Shown piece after piece: positions 29,963 to 44,157 of a DNA stretch of 64,000 bases (position 1 is the stretch's first letter; every line of letters starts with the position of its first letter). Below the pieces are notes generated by a model that did not search any database, was not told the DNA's origin, and saw only the letters and a list, made by a program, of their open reading frames with translations. A program made the translations under genes and the position numbers. This stretch comes from Protula sp. h YS-2021 (Eukaryota; Annelida; Polychaeta; Sabellida; Serpulidae): NCBI GenBank assembly GCA_949752745.1, contig OX457024.1:47372490-47436489 (forward strand), read 5' to 3'.

Positions 29963-30182
29963 TTAGTACCTACCTGTCAATTCGGCAAAAACTGGCCGAA
30001 ATCTTGAAAAAAATTCGAACGGTAACGTCCTAAAATTTTGATGGAAGGTAGGGAGCATGTGTGTCCATCTGGCTATTACTTGTTTCTTTGTGGAAATATT
30101 GGCGAAAAACCGCCTGGCGAAAAGCAGTAAAATCGTAACTGTTGAAACTGTTTTCATACCCCTATTTCTGGGTCTTACCATG

Positions 30183-30350
30183 AAATAAATAAAAAATAAA
30201 CAAATAAAAAATAAAATAAATAAAAAATAAATGAACGAACAAATAAATAATTAAAAAATTAGAAAAAGAAACATATCAAAAAGATTTAAAAATAAACGCA
30301 TGAAAGAAAATAAAAAAATAAAACAATAAAAAATAAATAAAAAATAAATA
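30183..30350. repeat. Low-complexity A-rich tract (AAATAAATAAA type)
   Basis: The tract is almost only A and T with irregular AAATA units, so the ORFs across it are spurious. Confidence 0.8.
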
Positions 30351-30659
30351 TGCTGACTCAGCGTATAAAACATGGGTATGAAAACAGTTTCCGCATTGCG
30401 TTGCGTTGTGGGTAAGAACTCCTCTTAGATTCATGTGCAACTTGCATTGTGGGTAAGAACCCCATGTGACGTGATTCAAGGGCAGTGCATGCCAGGGACG
30501 GGAACAGGCGATCTCCCCCCCCCCCCCTGGCGCTTCCCCCCCGGCGGTTTCCCCGTGGCGGTCTGCCCCCCTAGGCGGTCTCCCCCCTCCCGCCCTTCTC
30601 CTCCCACCCTTCTCCCTGGTGAAGGGGGGGGGGGCATTAAACACAAAATAAATAAACAA

Positions 30660-33065
30660 ACAACAGCCGTGATCTCGCAAAAACTTGGGGAATTGCAACA
30701 ACAAGCTTCGAGTGAAACAATTTTGAGGTTTGAGCAAGCAAGAGAGCCGGCACCGGCGATTACTGTACAAGCAACATCGCTTCCACCGGAGGGTAGAAGA
30801 CCTAGCCGAGGCACATTACATAGGGCGGCGAATCAGTAGACAGATTAAAGAAGGGAGAAAAAGCAGCCCGGGGCGCACGTCAACCCCATCTTGGGCCCCA
30901 CAGACCAGGGGAAAGAGACACAAGCGCGTGATATATTTCTCCAGAATCTTCGGATATTTCTTCACGCCACAGGCAAAGGAAGTGAAGTCAGATGCCCAGT
31001 CGGCGCCATACACCCACCTAATCGTACATTGCCACGGAGTGAGCAGGGCGGATCGTAGGTTCTATATGTAATCATTCGAGCGCCCACAGTGTGTGGATTG
31101 GTTGAGATCACTATACACAAACCACTCCTTCCCATGGTGAGTGGCAGCCAAGAGGAATCGCCGCTCCGACGACGAATCACCCAGCACGATAAGCAAAAAC
31201 GTTGGAGCTGCATCGGCGGTGGAACTTCTGAATTCCCCTTCCACAACATAGTAGCGGTCATCCAAAGGTTCTCCAAGGCCTGAAGGCGTTGGACTTTGGC
31301 CAAGTGCACACCTCCTCCAAGCTGCGCTTGCAAGCACAGCGTAACGATTATCAGACAAGGCGATAAACTTTGAGTACCCCAAACATGCGCCAGTCTTGTT
31401 ACCCGTAGAACGCCGAGGAAAATAAGATCTATCCGCGATAAGGATCTAAGCTGCATAGACAGTATTGCCAGAACGTGCCTAAGAGTCCTGTTTTGGCCAA
31501 CTGTAAACCAAATTTTTGGAAGCAAATCATAGAGAAGAGGCCCGCGGGACAAACTGGAATGTTTCGCAAAGTTTTTCTCCGTCTGAAGAGGACAAGGGGT
31601 TGGCATCTAGTTATAGACTTCAAACGGCTAAACGAAAACTTAGTTAACCAACGTTCAAAACGGACAATTGCCATTTTATCCGCAAACCTATAAACCGGGA
31701 GATGTTGGTGACGCCAATAGGTTTATCAGATGCATACCTGCACATCCTGATGGGGTCTCCAGAAAGTCAATGCGCTCAGTGAAGTCGTGGAGACGACGGC
31801 ATCTAATGCTGCCTTTTCAATGCCCATACGACCGGCTAATGCGGGGCTAAACCGAGAAAGGGAGGCGCATCAAATTTTGCAGCCACTCGACAAGTGCGTC
31901 GAACTGAGGTTGCTGGTGAACCTGGAGATGTCCCAAATAGAACCATAACAGGTAATTGTTTTATTGGGGGACGGGCGAGAATACACTTCGGGCGTGTATT
32001 TCTGTCAGCAGACAGGGTCTAGAAGATCCATGGCATCATCAGGACCATGCTGGAGGTCAGCTCGGTGGCCGAAACTCTAGCGTAGACCTAATGGGACAAC
32101 TGGTGACAAACCCCCCCCCCCCCCAAAAGAACCTGTGACCATCTGGTGAAGTTACCAACACAGTGAGGGCGACACTTCAAAGGGACCGTATTTCAAGAAA
32201 CGGGTTCAGCATACCATCACAGGCAAGGGAAGATTTGGCGTGGCTGGACACAAAAAACTGGGGTCACTATCCGCGACATCCCAACGACAACTTCAGATGC
32301 AAACGACGAGCCCAGCTGTGGCTGCAGCGATATGTGTGAAATGCGTGCCATTGTTTTGGAATTGCGAGCAGTAGGGAAAACACTGAAAAGACTAGTCCGG
32401 GATCTGAAGGACAAGGTGGTTCTGTGCCTAATGCAAGACACCACTGCGGTAGGTTACATCATGCACCAAGGGGCACGACTGCGGTCATCTTGATCTACGC
32501 TACGACCGAGTTGAGGGAGCTGGCAATGCGAAAATCTCCCACCACATCAGAACCCCAGAAGCCTGAATGCGCTATTGGACATGGCATCCAGGAGAGAGCA
32601 AGTACTGCAAGGGGAGTGGACGCTCTTGAAACAGCTGTTTCATTGCTTGATACAGGACTGCTCTGAAGCGAGTGATCGTGTTTGTAACGCGACTAAAGCA
32701 GCTGCTTGCATGATCCGTCTCGCTATTCCAGACCCGGAAACCGCAGCCAGCGATGCATTAAGCCATAGGAATTAATATATGCCTTTCTCCCGACTACGAT
32801 ACTGGAGAGAGTAGCAGATCGGCTGGACAGGGAGCGGAGCTTCACAATGCCTGATATTTTGAAGAGAAGAGGAGAAAAACCGATGCACTTCTGTAAAAAC
32901 ACAATGTTTAATCTATATTTTTACGCTTCTCTGAAAGATATATTATGGATGCAATTTATAGTGAGCAATCATGTGAGCACGTTGTTAAATTCTTGTGATC
33001 TCGATATTTCTATAAGTCCATTCATTTATTGTCTTCTATTCATCGTTATAACAGGATGCCGGAGA
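30660..33065 (+). mobile_element. Decayed DIRS-like (tyrosine-recombinase) retrotransposon, copy A
   Basis: Translated pieces on the plus strand occur in the order expected for DIRS elements, broken by many frameshifts and stops. A possible gag end with IGRRISRQIKEG lies near 30810-30870. Reverse transcriptase pieces follow: RGWHLVIDFKRLNENLV near 31590-31650, then LSDAYLHI, and LLVNLEMSQIEP near 31910-31945. RNase H-type DTTAVGYIMHQG lies near 32430-32470. EWTLLKQLF and a PDPETAASDALS box, typical of the DIRS RNase H/methylase-like end, lie near 32610-32770. No recombinase domain was recognised in this copy. Copy B at 40610-44450 is related by sequence. It is non-functional. Confidence 0.68.
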
Positions 33066-33254
33066 CACTAAAGATATGGCATCGCCGAAAAAATAAAATT
33101 AACAACGCTTAAAAAGTCGATATTAGGTCGGCAGAAGTTCCGGTTTCAATTAAGCTTTGGAATACAAAGCTCACTGTAGAGCCTCTTCTTTCTTTGCATT
33201 TTATTCTCCAGATAGGGAAGGTGTATTAAGAACAGCAGTGCTTAAATGCAAAAT

Positions 33255-35740
33255 TATACGATACGATACGATAAACTTCTTATATGGCGCATGTATCCAA
33301 AGATTTGCTCAAAGCGCTGTACATAACACAAATAACAGTAGGTAGGTCCTTCACGGTTTAATACTTTGTACGTAATAAGCGCAATCTTGTACACAATTCT
33401 GTAGCGAACTGGAAGCCAGTGAAGATCCTTCAGGACTTGGGTAATGTGGTCATGCTTTTTAATCCTAAAATTAGTCTAGAGGCGGCGTTCTGGATGGCAA
33501 TAAGTCCTCTGATATTCCGAATAGAAGACTTGCAATAGTGAAGGCGCGAGGTTATCAAATGCTTGCACTATGATTTTGCACTGTCGGTCGTTAGGTATTT
33601 TCAAACAGACACGATTTTTCGAATGTTGCTATAACAGATTTTAGTTAGATGATTGATGTGGCCAGTCATCTTAAGTTCTTAATCAAGTATAACGCCAAAA
33701 TTCCGAACAGAGGTGCAAGCTGAGGTGGTATCCTGACCAACTTTAATGGTGTTATAAATCACTTTGTCTAATTGTTTGCGCTTGCCAAAAATGATGAATT
33801 CTGTTTTACTTTCATTTAACTTTAGTTTATTGGTTGATATCCACTCAGATATTCTAGTTACACACTTTTCTAATGCTAATTTAGCTTCGACTTGAGCTAT
33901 TGTTGATTTTGGTTTTGTGGCGTTATAAAGTTGCGTGTCTTCAGCGAACAAGTGGTACATGATAGAAAATAATAAGATAATATGTCCAATTGGTTTCGTG
34001 TATCTGCTGTATATCCAGGGCCCTAATCCAGACCCTTGTGGAGCGCCCGTTTCTAGGGAAACAGCTTGCGACACAACTCCATTGACAGATACCTTTTGCT
34101 CACGATCACTTAAGTAAGAGCTGAAAAATTTGTGGGGATGGTTCAAGGTATCGAAAGCCGCGCTGAGATCCAATAGTATAAGCAAGGTTACCTTTTGCCT
34201 ATCCATGTTACAGAAGAATTTCATTAGTGACTTTTAATAATGCTGTTTCAGTACTATTACCTTTCCTGTAGGCCGACTGGTAAGTTTCATCTAGGTCATT
34301 TTGGTCGCAATAAACGGTGAGCTGATCGGCAACAACGCGCTCAATAACTTTTGATAGGAATGGAAGGTTAGAGATTGACCGAAAGTTTTTAAATTCAGTA
34401 ACGTTTGGCTTCTTTGGAATTGGTGTGATTAAGGCTTCTTTAAAAGATTTTGGCATGTAACCAGTGGAAATGGACGAGTTCTGTGTTGTGGATTGAACTA
34501 TGGACTCTTCGAATGTTGCGCTAATGTTGTTAATTTTGTTTTTGAAAAATGTCACAAATTCGTATGCTAGGTTCCCAGATGTTTCAGGATCAGGATACGC
34601 TGTGTTTTCCGATTTGTTACAAATTTTGGTCATTGTGGTTAGATTCTATGAGAGTGGTGAAGTACCTAACCTTTTTGGTTTCAATAAGTTTGTTAGTGTG
34701 GTTCCATTGCCGGATCATGTTATTTCGAGCCTCGTCTGATTTGTGTTTACGCCAGACACGTTCGCGCTTTCGTCGACTTGACTTTGCAAGTAGTATGGCA
34801 TGATCAAACCATGGTTTTCGTGGTCTATTTCGCAGATTATCGTAGATTTGGCGTAGTTCTAAGTTATACGTTGAGACCAGTGTGTCCAGATTCTGGTTAG
34901 AAAAATCCTGACTACACAACCGTAAAAGGTCCTGACGGAATTCAGGTTATTCAGTGTTTTTGTATTTTGAGTGTAGACAGTTTTCTTACAAAGGTCTTGT
35001 AAGGGAAAATCCAAATATTAATCCAAAGTGGTCGAAAATTAAGGCATCGGGTTCTGGAACGGTGGAAAGATGGTCGCCGCTGCGTGTGATAATAAGGTCC
35101 AGTGTATGACCAGACACATGGGTAGACTGACTGACGTGTTTGCTTTAATCCAAAATTGTCTAAAATGTAGTTACATTCAATCGTAGGTTTGTCTGCTTTG
35201 ATGTCCACATGTATGTTAAAGTCCCTGCAGATGATTATTCTGTTTTGTGTTAGCGTAAGCTCTTCTAGGAATGAGTAAAAGGCATCAAAAATTTGAGTTA
35301 ATGATTGTTCCAGAGGACGGTAAATTACAGCAATTTGTATTCGATCATACCCGGACTCAATTTGCGATATTGCATGTTCAAGCGAAAAAAATTCGGATAC
35401 TGGACATGGTTTTGGATTATACACGGATTTTGTGATAATGGCAACTCCTCCTCCAATTCAATCTTTTCTGGTGGTGTGGTGTAGACTGTATCCGGAAGGT
35501 GTAGTTTGGTCGCAAATATAGGCATTGCCCGACTGTAGCCATGTTTCACAGAGGCAGATAAAATCCAGTTCTTTTTCAATGATGTAGTCGAAAATAATGT
35601 CAGTTTTGTTACATACAGAACGGCTATTGAGCAGTGCAGCTTGAAAGTTTTTAGGCTTGTAAGATTTCGAGAAGTTAACGGTTTTACACTTATCAGGTAT
35701 TCAAAGTTTGCACCATTCTGCTTTTTACGCACGGGACGAT
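33255..35740 (-). mobile_element. Decayed L2/CR1-type non-LTR retrotransposon, minus strand
   Basis: On the minus strand, endonuclease pieces come first (LHLPDTVYTTPP near 35490 and RDFNIHVD near 35210). A linker region follows (PRKPWFDHAILLAK near 34800). The reverse transcriptase then reads FRSISNLPFLSKVIERVVAD near 34350, LLDLSAAFDTLNH near 34160, GAPQGSGLGPW near 34030 and FAEDTQLY near 33940. DLHWLPVRYRIVYKIALITY near 33400 and a 3' tail with AGCGCTTTGAGC and CGTAT repeats at 33258-33272 close it. Motifs and tail fit the L2/CR1 group. The YADD box reads FAED, and several frameshifts break the frame, so it is dead. Confidence 0.8.
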
Positions 35741-37319
35741 CGGATGTCGATCAGCTGATCTCGCTTTCCTCGATACGTCCCATATCTTGAACATGGCCTG
35801 TTACATGTAATCCTTTTCCTAGTGAATATCCAAGGCACATTGTAAACAAATATCCACTATGTAACCAAGTGTCAGTGATATTGATTAAATATTCAAGTTT
35901 CAAGGTTATCAAAGATATTGAGTTTTTGCCTAAAAACCCTTTCTATATAAAATTTATCCTTAAAAGTTAAGCTATTGTGATCACGAACGGTTAAAATATC
36001 ACTAAGCAAAAATTCAACTCGCAACACTTCGTATTTCTTTAGCATACTTTTTCAAAATTTTTCGACACTTGGCGCACAACTCAGCTGTCTTATCTGCCTA
36101 AATATCAAGTTTACAGATAAAATCAAGAGAAAAGCATCGCTAGATACAGGATTTCGCGAAATGTGGGGGGGGGGGGGGGGAAGACACGGGTCTGATTTTC
36201 CTGTGAAAATATAAAACTTTTGTCAGTGGATCCAATGTTGATTGCTGAATTCGAAAAAGACTGGTAAACTTCGTTTTATTCTCAAAAAAAAGTTAGACGG
36301 CTAAACTTCGGATGATTTTTTATCTTGACCTATCCGCCTTGACCAAAACCTGTATCTTCCCTCGCTTACAGGAAATCCTGAAAAGTATATGTTAGAAATT
36401 GATCTATCCACAACAGGAGGGCAAGGAAAACAGGAATATATTAAATAAATACAGCAAATATAACAAATGTTTAGTCAATATAATTGAGCTATACCTCCTA
36501 TTTCCCCTCTCAACGGCCATTCACATGTTGGATGTCTAGATGCTCTCTTGCTATGGTTATGAACACTAAGATTTTCGTTCATACAAATGCCTTTCTGCTG
36601 CCGTTGGATGGACCCAATGCCTTGAAATGTATCATCTTATCTCTTCTATACCCATAACACAGTTGAAATGTAATTTCTGATTCAATTATAGAATTAATTT
36701 CACTGGAGCACAAAACTTCATAGTTAGCTTCTAGTACTTTATGGGTGATTAAAACAATGTTTACTCGCGCTGATTCGATGTTCACTTTTCATCCTTAGGC
36801 CTGAAAAAGCAGTTAGTGGCACAAGTGAAAATTTGTGAAATAAGCATTGCTGAGAGTTGCTGAAAATCTGGAAGATAAATTTAGGTGAAGTTTGGGAGAA
36901 TTTCAGTCAACGGTAAATTCGCAGTAACGGTTTGAACAGTTCAATGTGGTTTCAGCATTCTGCAGTGGGTTGTCTAGTTGTTTGTGTTGGCAGCGTACCG
37001 CTTGGAGGCATAAGTTCAGTCGAACCAGATGCTTTGGCACTGCAGGGAAGTTTGAACCGCGTCACTACGATTTTAGACTGTAGACCTTTTTTGCCAGTTT
37101 GGTTGTGAGTAACACAGTTCAAGTTTCACATGTATGTGATTCGCATGTGATTCGTATGTAAGCCGTATGTGGTAGACTTGTTTTCCGTGCAAAGTATATT
37201 TTTCTATAATTTTGTAAAGGTTCTGAATGACAGAGCCTACTAAATTTTATATCGTTGGATTTCGTAAGTGACGTTGATTATTGTAAAAACATTCAATTGA
37301 GTTTTAACAGTGCAACAAT
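35741..37319. other. Intergenic sequence between two LINE copies, nothing recognised
   Basis: It is AT-rich with a long G run near 36164-36180. Part may be 5' UTR of the flanking LINEs (for example around 36900-37320). The ORF at 36579-36785 has no recognised domain. Confidence 0.4.
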
Positions 37320-40300
37320 GGCAGAGGCGGGGGAGTGAGTAGCCATGGTGGCAAAATCATCGCTCGAGTCTTCTAAGCAAACCGAGGTACTATTCGATAA
37401 CTTTGATGTGTGCAACGTCCTGATTCCATCTAACCCTTACCCAACGACTCTTATGGTTGTCTATAGGCCCCCGAATAGTCAAAGAACCACATTTATTCAA
37501 GAGTTTACACAGTACCTAGAGGACGCACTGGTAAAGCTTGCTTGTTTCTTAGCCATCACCGCCAGAGTAGGCTACTGATGATGATGTTTTCCGGAGTAGT
37601 TTGGTTTATTTATGGATATTAGATTTGCGTCCGGAGAACGTAAATGGTTGTATAAAAGCTCACCAAAAAGTGGCAAAATTATCACATCAAGATGGAATTC
37701 ATTACGACTATACGAGGAAAGCAGTAAGGTGGTGACACAGTTAAGATGGTGGTCTATAAATTAAATTTCGTGATCGCATTTGAAAGATCAGGTTACATTA
37801 AGTGTTTGATTATAATTTCGTAATTGAATTTTAAAGCAGATTAATTTCCTAGTGATAATTATGTAAAAGTAGATGTGAGGTTGAAAATTAAAAAAAAGAA
37901 TGAAATGTACAAATTTTGCTGATTTAAGTTTTACTAACTAAAAAAGTCTGCCATGGGGGCGGGAGAAGGACGGGGGGGAGTCAGCCTACGGATGGAGACC
38001 GCCTAGACCCGTTTGTGGTGATTTTAACATTGATGTTGACAACAATGACGATGCTTTTGCCAAGGACTTTAAGAATGTCTGTGATGCATTTTGCTTGCGA
38101 CAATACGTCAGTGCACCCACACATACGTGTTGATTATTGAATGGTCACGAGTACTGTATGGCATATGCTGTGGTGAACTGTTAAAAGAAAAGAAGTAATG
38201 TAGATAATTTTGTATGTGTACTTTAAGGTAAATTTGCAGCTGTCTTTTTTTAGTTTAGTTAAATAACGGGGTTGGGGGTAGGGTGTTAGGGTAGGGGTAG
38301 GAGTGGTGATGGTGGGGGATGAGCGGATGGGCAGAGTGTGGGCGATTAAAGTACTTTTAAGGTCAGGCCTTTTTTAATGGCTCTTTAAGTAAACCTATGG
38401 TTTACTTTATTGTAGTGCTGTATTTTTCATACAGCCTAATGTAAGCCAATCTCGAACATACAGCCAGTGTCTAGCACCTTTTTTTTTTGTTTAAACAATG
38501 CAGCATTTTCTATATTTCACTCGCTGTATGCCTGTATTGGCGTCAGACGGCGCTGTATGGGATTTATTTCACCTTATTTTGATCGAGAAAACAAAGAGAC
38601 ATGCAGTAATGCAGGACATACTTTTGACCTCATTTTGACTCGTGATGACGACAACCTAGTGTCGACACCAACAACGCCTTTTTATTCACTGATCACTTCG
38701 CTGTTTAGACATTTTTATACCTGCCTAAAAGCAGCTCCTTACTAAAACTGTCGAAACACATTAACTTGGAAAAATTCAAATATGACGTAAAAATAGCTTG
38801 TGATGGCCTTCTCCAATCAGGGGGAAACTCCATTGATGAGCTTTTTGGCGGATTTAATAATCTGTTAAAGACTTTCTCTCAATCAACATGAACCTGTGAA
38901 GAAAAAGACTACTCGCATAAGTCCATGGTATGACGCAGAAATACACGAAATGAAACAGGTAAAAAGACGTTTAGAACGGCGCGGGAAGCGTCCTAAGAAA
39001 CAAAGTGATCTTGAAAACTTTTTGGAACGGCGAGCAGCCTTCAATTCCTTAATGGATAGCAAGAAGTCGCAATTTTTTCAATGCCTGGTAAATGATAACT
39101 ACGGAGACCAAAGGGAACTTTTCCGAATATTTAAACGCATATGTAACAAGACTTCTGAAGCTCAACGTCCTGAACACGAGTCGTCAGAGAAGCTTGTCGA
39201 TTATTTTGCAACATTCTTCGAAGACAAGATATCAAACATTATTATGGAATTCAAACCGAATAATTACGAAGTCAACATGCCTATGCACTTGATTTCCCCT
39301 TTCGAATTCGAAAAAAAACCAGAGATGATATGACCCTCGCAGTTATAAGGAACTCACCTGATAAGACCTGTCTCTTAGACTGTATTCCGACGTCGTTATT
39401 TAAGATGTGCCTTGATGAGGTTGTACCGGTTATTACCGCAATATTTAATCGATCACTCAGTGAGGGAATCGTTCTTTCATCATTCAAAGAGGCAATAATC
39501 ACACCACTAATGAAAAAAAAACAAATCGTGGAACATCATTGTTAAATTACCGTCCAGTGTCATGTCTTTCATTTTTGAGCAAAGCGCTAGAAAGGGTCGT
39601 ATTAAAGCAACTGAATGACCGTTGTTTGAATAACAACCTAATAGACCCATATCAATCGGTATATAGAAATTGACATACTACAGAGACTGCACTACTGAAA
39701 ATATTTGACGACTTGCTCACGAGTACGAATTATCAGAAGGTAACATTAATTTTAACATTATTAGATCTCAGTGCAGCACTTGACACAGTGAATCACAATA
39801 TACTGCAGGATAGATTACACTCATTATTCAGTATAGAGGGGACTGCACTTGCATGGTTTACATCTTACCTAGCAAATCATCGTCAACGTGTCAACACTCT
39901 GTCAAAGGCGCAAACGCTTTTAACCAGCGTTCCATAAGGATCAGGACTAGGTCCGTGGGCCTATACTTCATACACACAAGAACTAGGATTTATCATATCG
40001 ATGATGTCGATTTTGTACCATCCTTTTGCAGATGACACACATATTCAAAAATCTATGGATGTGTCTTCTCTCGCACAGCAATTACAAGCGAAGCAAGCTA
40101 TTGAAAACTGCATAACCAAAGTCTAAAAGTTGATGAACGCCAACAAACTCAAACAGAGGTGATTTTGATTGGGACTCCGCATCAGTAAAAAAGGTGCCAT
40201 TTAGTGCATTGACCATAAATAGCATTGAGGTAACAACTAAGTCAACAATGAATTTGGGTGTTTATTGATTCAGATCTGAAGATGAAATCACAAGTCAACA

Positions 40301-40510
40301 GTGTTGTAAGAACCTGTTACAAAAACATCCACACCCTGGGCTTGCCGTTCACGTCTCCTTAATCCCAGACAATAAAATATAGAAGGTTGCTAGCTACCTA
40401 CAGGTCTACAGTCTAAAATCGCAGTGACGTGGTTCGGACTTCCCTGTTGTGTACCAAAGCATCTGGTTCGATTGAAGATACGCCTCAAGGCAATACGCTA
40501 GCGACACAAA
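37320..40510 (+). mobile_element. Decayed L2/CR1-type non-LTR retrotransposon, plus strand, endonuclease split by inserts
   Basis: Endonuclease pieces are found in order: MVVYRPPNSQRTTFIQEF near 37450-37505, CGDFNIDVD near 38014-38043 with SAPTHTC near 38110-38130, and AGHTFDLILTRDDD near 38607-38653. Foreign-looking blocks of roughly 480 bp separate these pieces. The linker with ISPWYDAEIHEMK is near 38920. The reverse transcriptase follows with SFKEAIITPL near 39480, LLDLSAALDTVNHNIL near 39757-39805, GSGLGPW near 39940 and FADDTHIQ near 40027. Stops and frameshifts throughout show it is dead. It belongs to the same group as the minus-strand copy at 33255-35740. Confidence 0.78.
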
Positions 40511-43055
40511 CTACTTTTCGCAAGTAGCAGCTTTCCCACGCTTTGTGTGTATTATGCAGCATAATGTGCTGCACCAGAGTTGCTGACGGGACAATACTGA
40601 CGGTGTGATAACGTGCACAGTTTGCCGGTTCTCTCCTTACCAATCAATCTGGAGGAAATCCACCTGAATGTGCTACAGCAGCGGGAAGCAGTGATCTCGC
40701 AGCAACGGGTACCGAGCGCCACAGTCATAAGGACGACGCAAATGAGGAAGCTCATACGCGCACCTACAACACAGGGAAATGTGCCAGAGCGGGGGAAGAG
40801 AAGCCTGGCGGGGCTATCTCACGCAAGTTGGCCAGTACGAAAGGGGATCCTTCACCCATGGCTACACACATTGCCAAGATGGGAGACTAGAGACACAGCA
40901 ATTCGGATCGCGCATCAACGCCACCCGGGAGCATACGGTATAGAGGAAGCAGATACAAACGTCTGATGCCGTCTTCATCCTGGAGCGGTTCCGAATCCCC
41001 GAACTCATTGCGGCCTCGCGGACGCCCCTCCAGTGCGACAGAACGCAGGGCACGGCCGAGAACAGAGCCAGGCCTTCGCAGTTTAAGCATTCGGAGTGCG
41101 GCTACTTGTGAAGGTTTCCACGGAAACCCAGCGTGTCCCCACGGGCAGGCGGAAGAAAAGGAGTCCCCCAGTAGGGAAAGTGAGGAAGTGGGGTCAACCA
41201 CAGTGATACAACCTCTGGATATCCCGTTCGGAATGTCTTGGGCGTGATTCAGAAATTTTCTGATGCTCGAGTAGCATATCCCTGCAGGAATCATAGGGCC
41301 AAGGGAGCAGGGCCAAGAATTCATGGTATCGGACATTTTAGACGCTATCAGTTTGAAGGATGTGGAATTTCAAAGAACTTCAGACTTTGGGAGAGTTCAA
41401 ACCTCGCCCAAGATGCACGTCGCCCGAAAAGCTTACAGGCCGTCAAACAACGCCGTCAACTTTGAGCCACACTAAACATGCCCCAGATTGGCTTCCAGTA
41501 CTTCGACCTGGCGACACGATAACTATGGGATACAAACATCTCAGCCACATGGAGGGCATTACAAGAACAGGGGTGCGGGTGCTCTCATTCGTGGAGTACA
41601 TCAATCAGATTTTACCAGATTTACGGCCATGGAAGAGAAAACAAGTAGACTCAAGAATATGCTTGACAACTTGTTAAAGAAGGACACCATAGAGGAAATT
41701 CCGTGGGCATCTAGACATGTTTCACAGGATTCAATATACATATACATATACATGTAAATATACATTTCCCACCATATCTCCAAGGCGGTGCGTCGGAGCT
41801 TGCGGGCGACCTCATTCGACCGGACAGATACGTACTCCACATACCAATGTGCCCTTAAACTAGAAATACCTGTGCTTTCAAGTTGGGAGACACTTGGAAA
41901 CACAAGTATCGGCGTTTTTTGGTCTTCATGCGTTCAGTGAAGTTGTGGGATGGCAGCAGCTGTTTTAATACCTATACGACTGGCTGGATGCTGGACTTGA
42001 CATGCAAATTGTAGCCAGTCAGACGCTAATGTTACGCGACAAATGCGCCGAGCTAGGTTACTGGTAAACTTGGAGAAGTCGAAGATTGAACCCAAGCAGG
42101 TAATTGTGTTCCTAGCGTATGTGCTGTACTTAACACTCGATTCGAGACATCACGCGTTCCATGATGGAACGCAGGTGAGTGCCCGAAACCTTTGCAGAGA
42201 CTTTGTTCGGGCTGTTACTGGCAATGAAGTAAATGGAACCTATTGGGTGCTTCCATTTCCGATGCTACCGGCACACAGTGAAAGAAGCACTAAAGAAGAC
42301 CAGCACTCCATGCAACAAGTTCACACTTCTGCCACAAGCGAGGAAGGATCTACGGCTGTGGATGAACGCGGTGAACCTGAGACAGCGGGCCCCATTCACC
42401 ATATCTCAGCCACAATTTCAGATAGAAAGCAATGCGTCAAAGGTAGGTTTGAAATGCACTGTCAAGGCAGGTTGTTTCAAGTTGGCAGTGGCCGCGGCAA
42501 CTGTGAGGCATGCACATCGATGTGTTAGAAATGCTAGCAGTAGGAGAAGCACTGAAGATCCTGGGGCGAGAAGGTTAGGGTAAAGCGGTACTGTGTCTGA
42601 GAGACAATGTCACCACGGTAAGTTACATCAGAAAGCAGGGGAGGGGGCAGCACTAGGTTGCCCACCCTGATGAAAGCAACCAGGACGTGTGCCAGCTAGC
42701 ACCAGGTAACACTTCTTCTACACGTGGTAGCGGACATGGCATCCAGGCAGGGAGGAGTCCTTAAGGGGAAGCGGTCGCTCTCAATGCGTCTCTTCCGCTG
42801 ATTGGTGGCGCAGTCGTGCTTTGAACTCCCATAAATGGACATGATCGTAACGCAACTCAACAGACCTGGAAGCCACAACCAGCGAAGCGTAGAGCTGCCA
42901 ATGGCCTATGGAGGTACTTGATCCGGCATCACCCGTGTCGTCACTGCTACAACGGTGGGCGATGAAGACACCGAAGAGACTGCCAATGGACACGCGTGTA
43001 CTGAGACAACCAGATTGGTCACATTGGCACCCACATGAACTGTTGACAAACATGG

Positions 43056-43183
43056 GTTTTCGGTAGCGGTAGCATAGATGCAAAAAGTAGCACGCTAAGT
43101 CCACCCGTTGGGTCTATGGTTTTCGGTAGCGGTAGCATAGATGCAAAATGTAGCACGCTAAGTCCACCCGTTGGGTCTATGGT
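43056..43183. repeat. 63-bp direct tandem duplication within DIRS copy B
   Basis: TTTTCGGTAGCGGTAGCATA ... CACCCGTTGGGTCTATGG occurs twice in a row with one base difference, which suggests a recent local duplication in the dead element. Confidence 0.75.
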
Positions 43184-43384
43184 TCCCAGTGTGGTATTCG
43201 AGAGGTGGTGTCCGATATAATCGGTAGTTCCAGTGGCAGCATCGTCACCAGTGGTAGCCAGCTTCCTATTCGAGGTAAAAAATAGCAATTAGGACAAAAG
43301 AGGGTTATCGGACAACGCTTGGCTCAGTGCTAAGGACCGCCACCGGTTACGACCAAGCTCCAGATAAGTTTCTGTATAAACAAT

Positions 43385-43717
43385 GTGAGATTTTCGTTTG
43401 CAGAGACCATTACCAGCCAATCACATAATGCAATGCTACTTGATCCCATCTACCGAGACGAATGGCAGCTGGCATTCAAGGTAACTTTCGTTCTAGCTTT
43501 AGCGTCAGGTGAAAGGAGTAATGAGACACATGTACTAGACCAGCATTTTCTTATAAACGAAAACAATGGCAGAGTGGTCCTGAAGCCTCGGGCCTACATC
43601 CTAGGCAAGTCGCACATCGTGGCACACGGCAATATCCCCGCTTCCGCTACCCCAGGACGCACCAGTTGTGGGGGTAAGGTACACACATGGACACACTCCG
43701 CAAGTAGACAGAGATGA
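43385..43717 (+). pseudogene. Tyrosine recombinase fragment of a DIRS-like element
   Basis: The 110-aa open frame contains WQLAFKVTFVLALASGERSN followed by ETHVLDQHFL, and VVLKPRAYILGKS. This matches the region around the first catalytic Arg of DIRS tyrosine recombinases (usual pattern L-x-L-A-S-x-x-R-x-x-E-L). The Arg falls in ASGERSNE; the His-x-x-Arg and Tyr positions are not seen. Such recombinases insert a circular cDNA without target duplication. It is a remnant, not an active enzyme. Confidence 0.62.
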
Positions 43718-44157
43718 CGAAGGGAATACGTAGCCCAGAACAAAATCCATTGGATATAGGGAAACCAACCATCTCCAACTACAACAAGGGGCAGTGGTGA
43801 CAGCATACGACGCGTCATCGCCAGGAGAGGAGGTACAAGGGATACTCAAGATGCACCTCCATGAAGTGCGACTGGCTGCGTGTTCGTTGATTTGGCAACA
43901 GGTGCGACTGCTGCAGAAACATTAGGGACAGGTTGATAGCAATCCTCTAATTCTCTCATTCGTTCTTACTTGCAGGACTTCATCCAGGACTTTGTGTCAA
44001 AGCTGTGCCATATGCCATTCATTGTAACAGAGTCCAGTAACACGGTACGGAAGGAATAACGCTTGAGTAGTGTCATGTATGCTGTAGGAGCAAGGACAAA
44101 TGTACAAGAGTAACAGTGGAGTAAAGGACAAGGTCGTGAGGGGACGTGGCAAAGGGA

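Noticed and set aside
30276..30839. Overlapping ORFs of 112-164 aa on both strands
   Set aside because: They span A-rich and G/C-run low-complexity sequence; only the part after about 30660 resembles a DIRS gag end.
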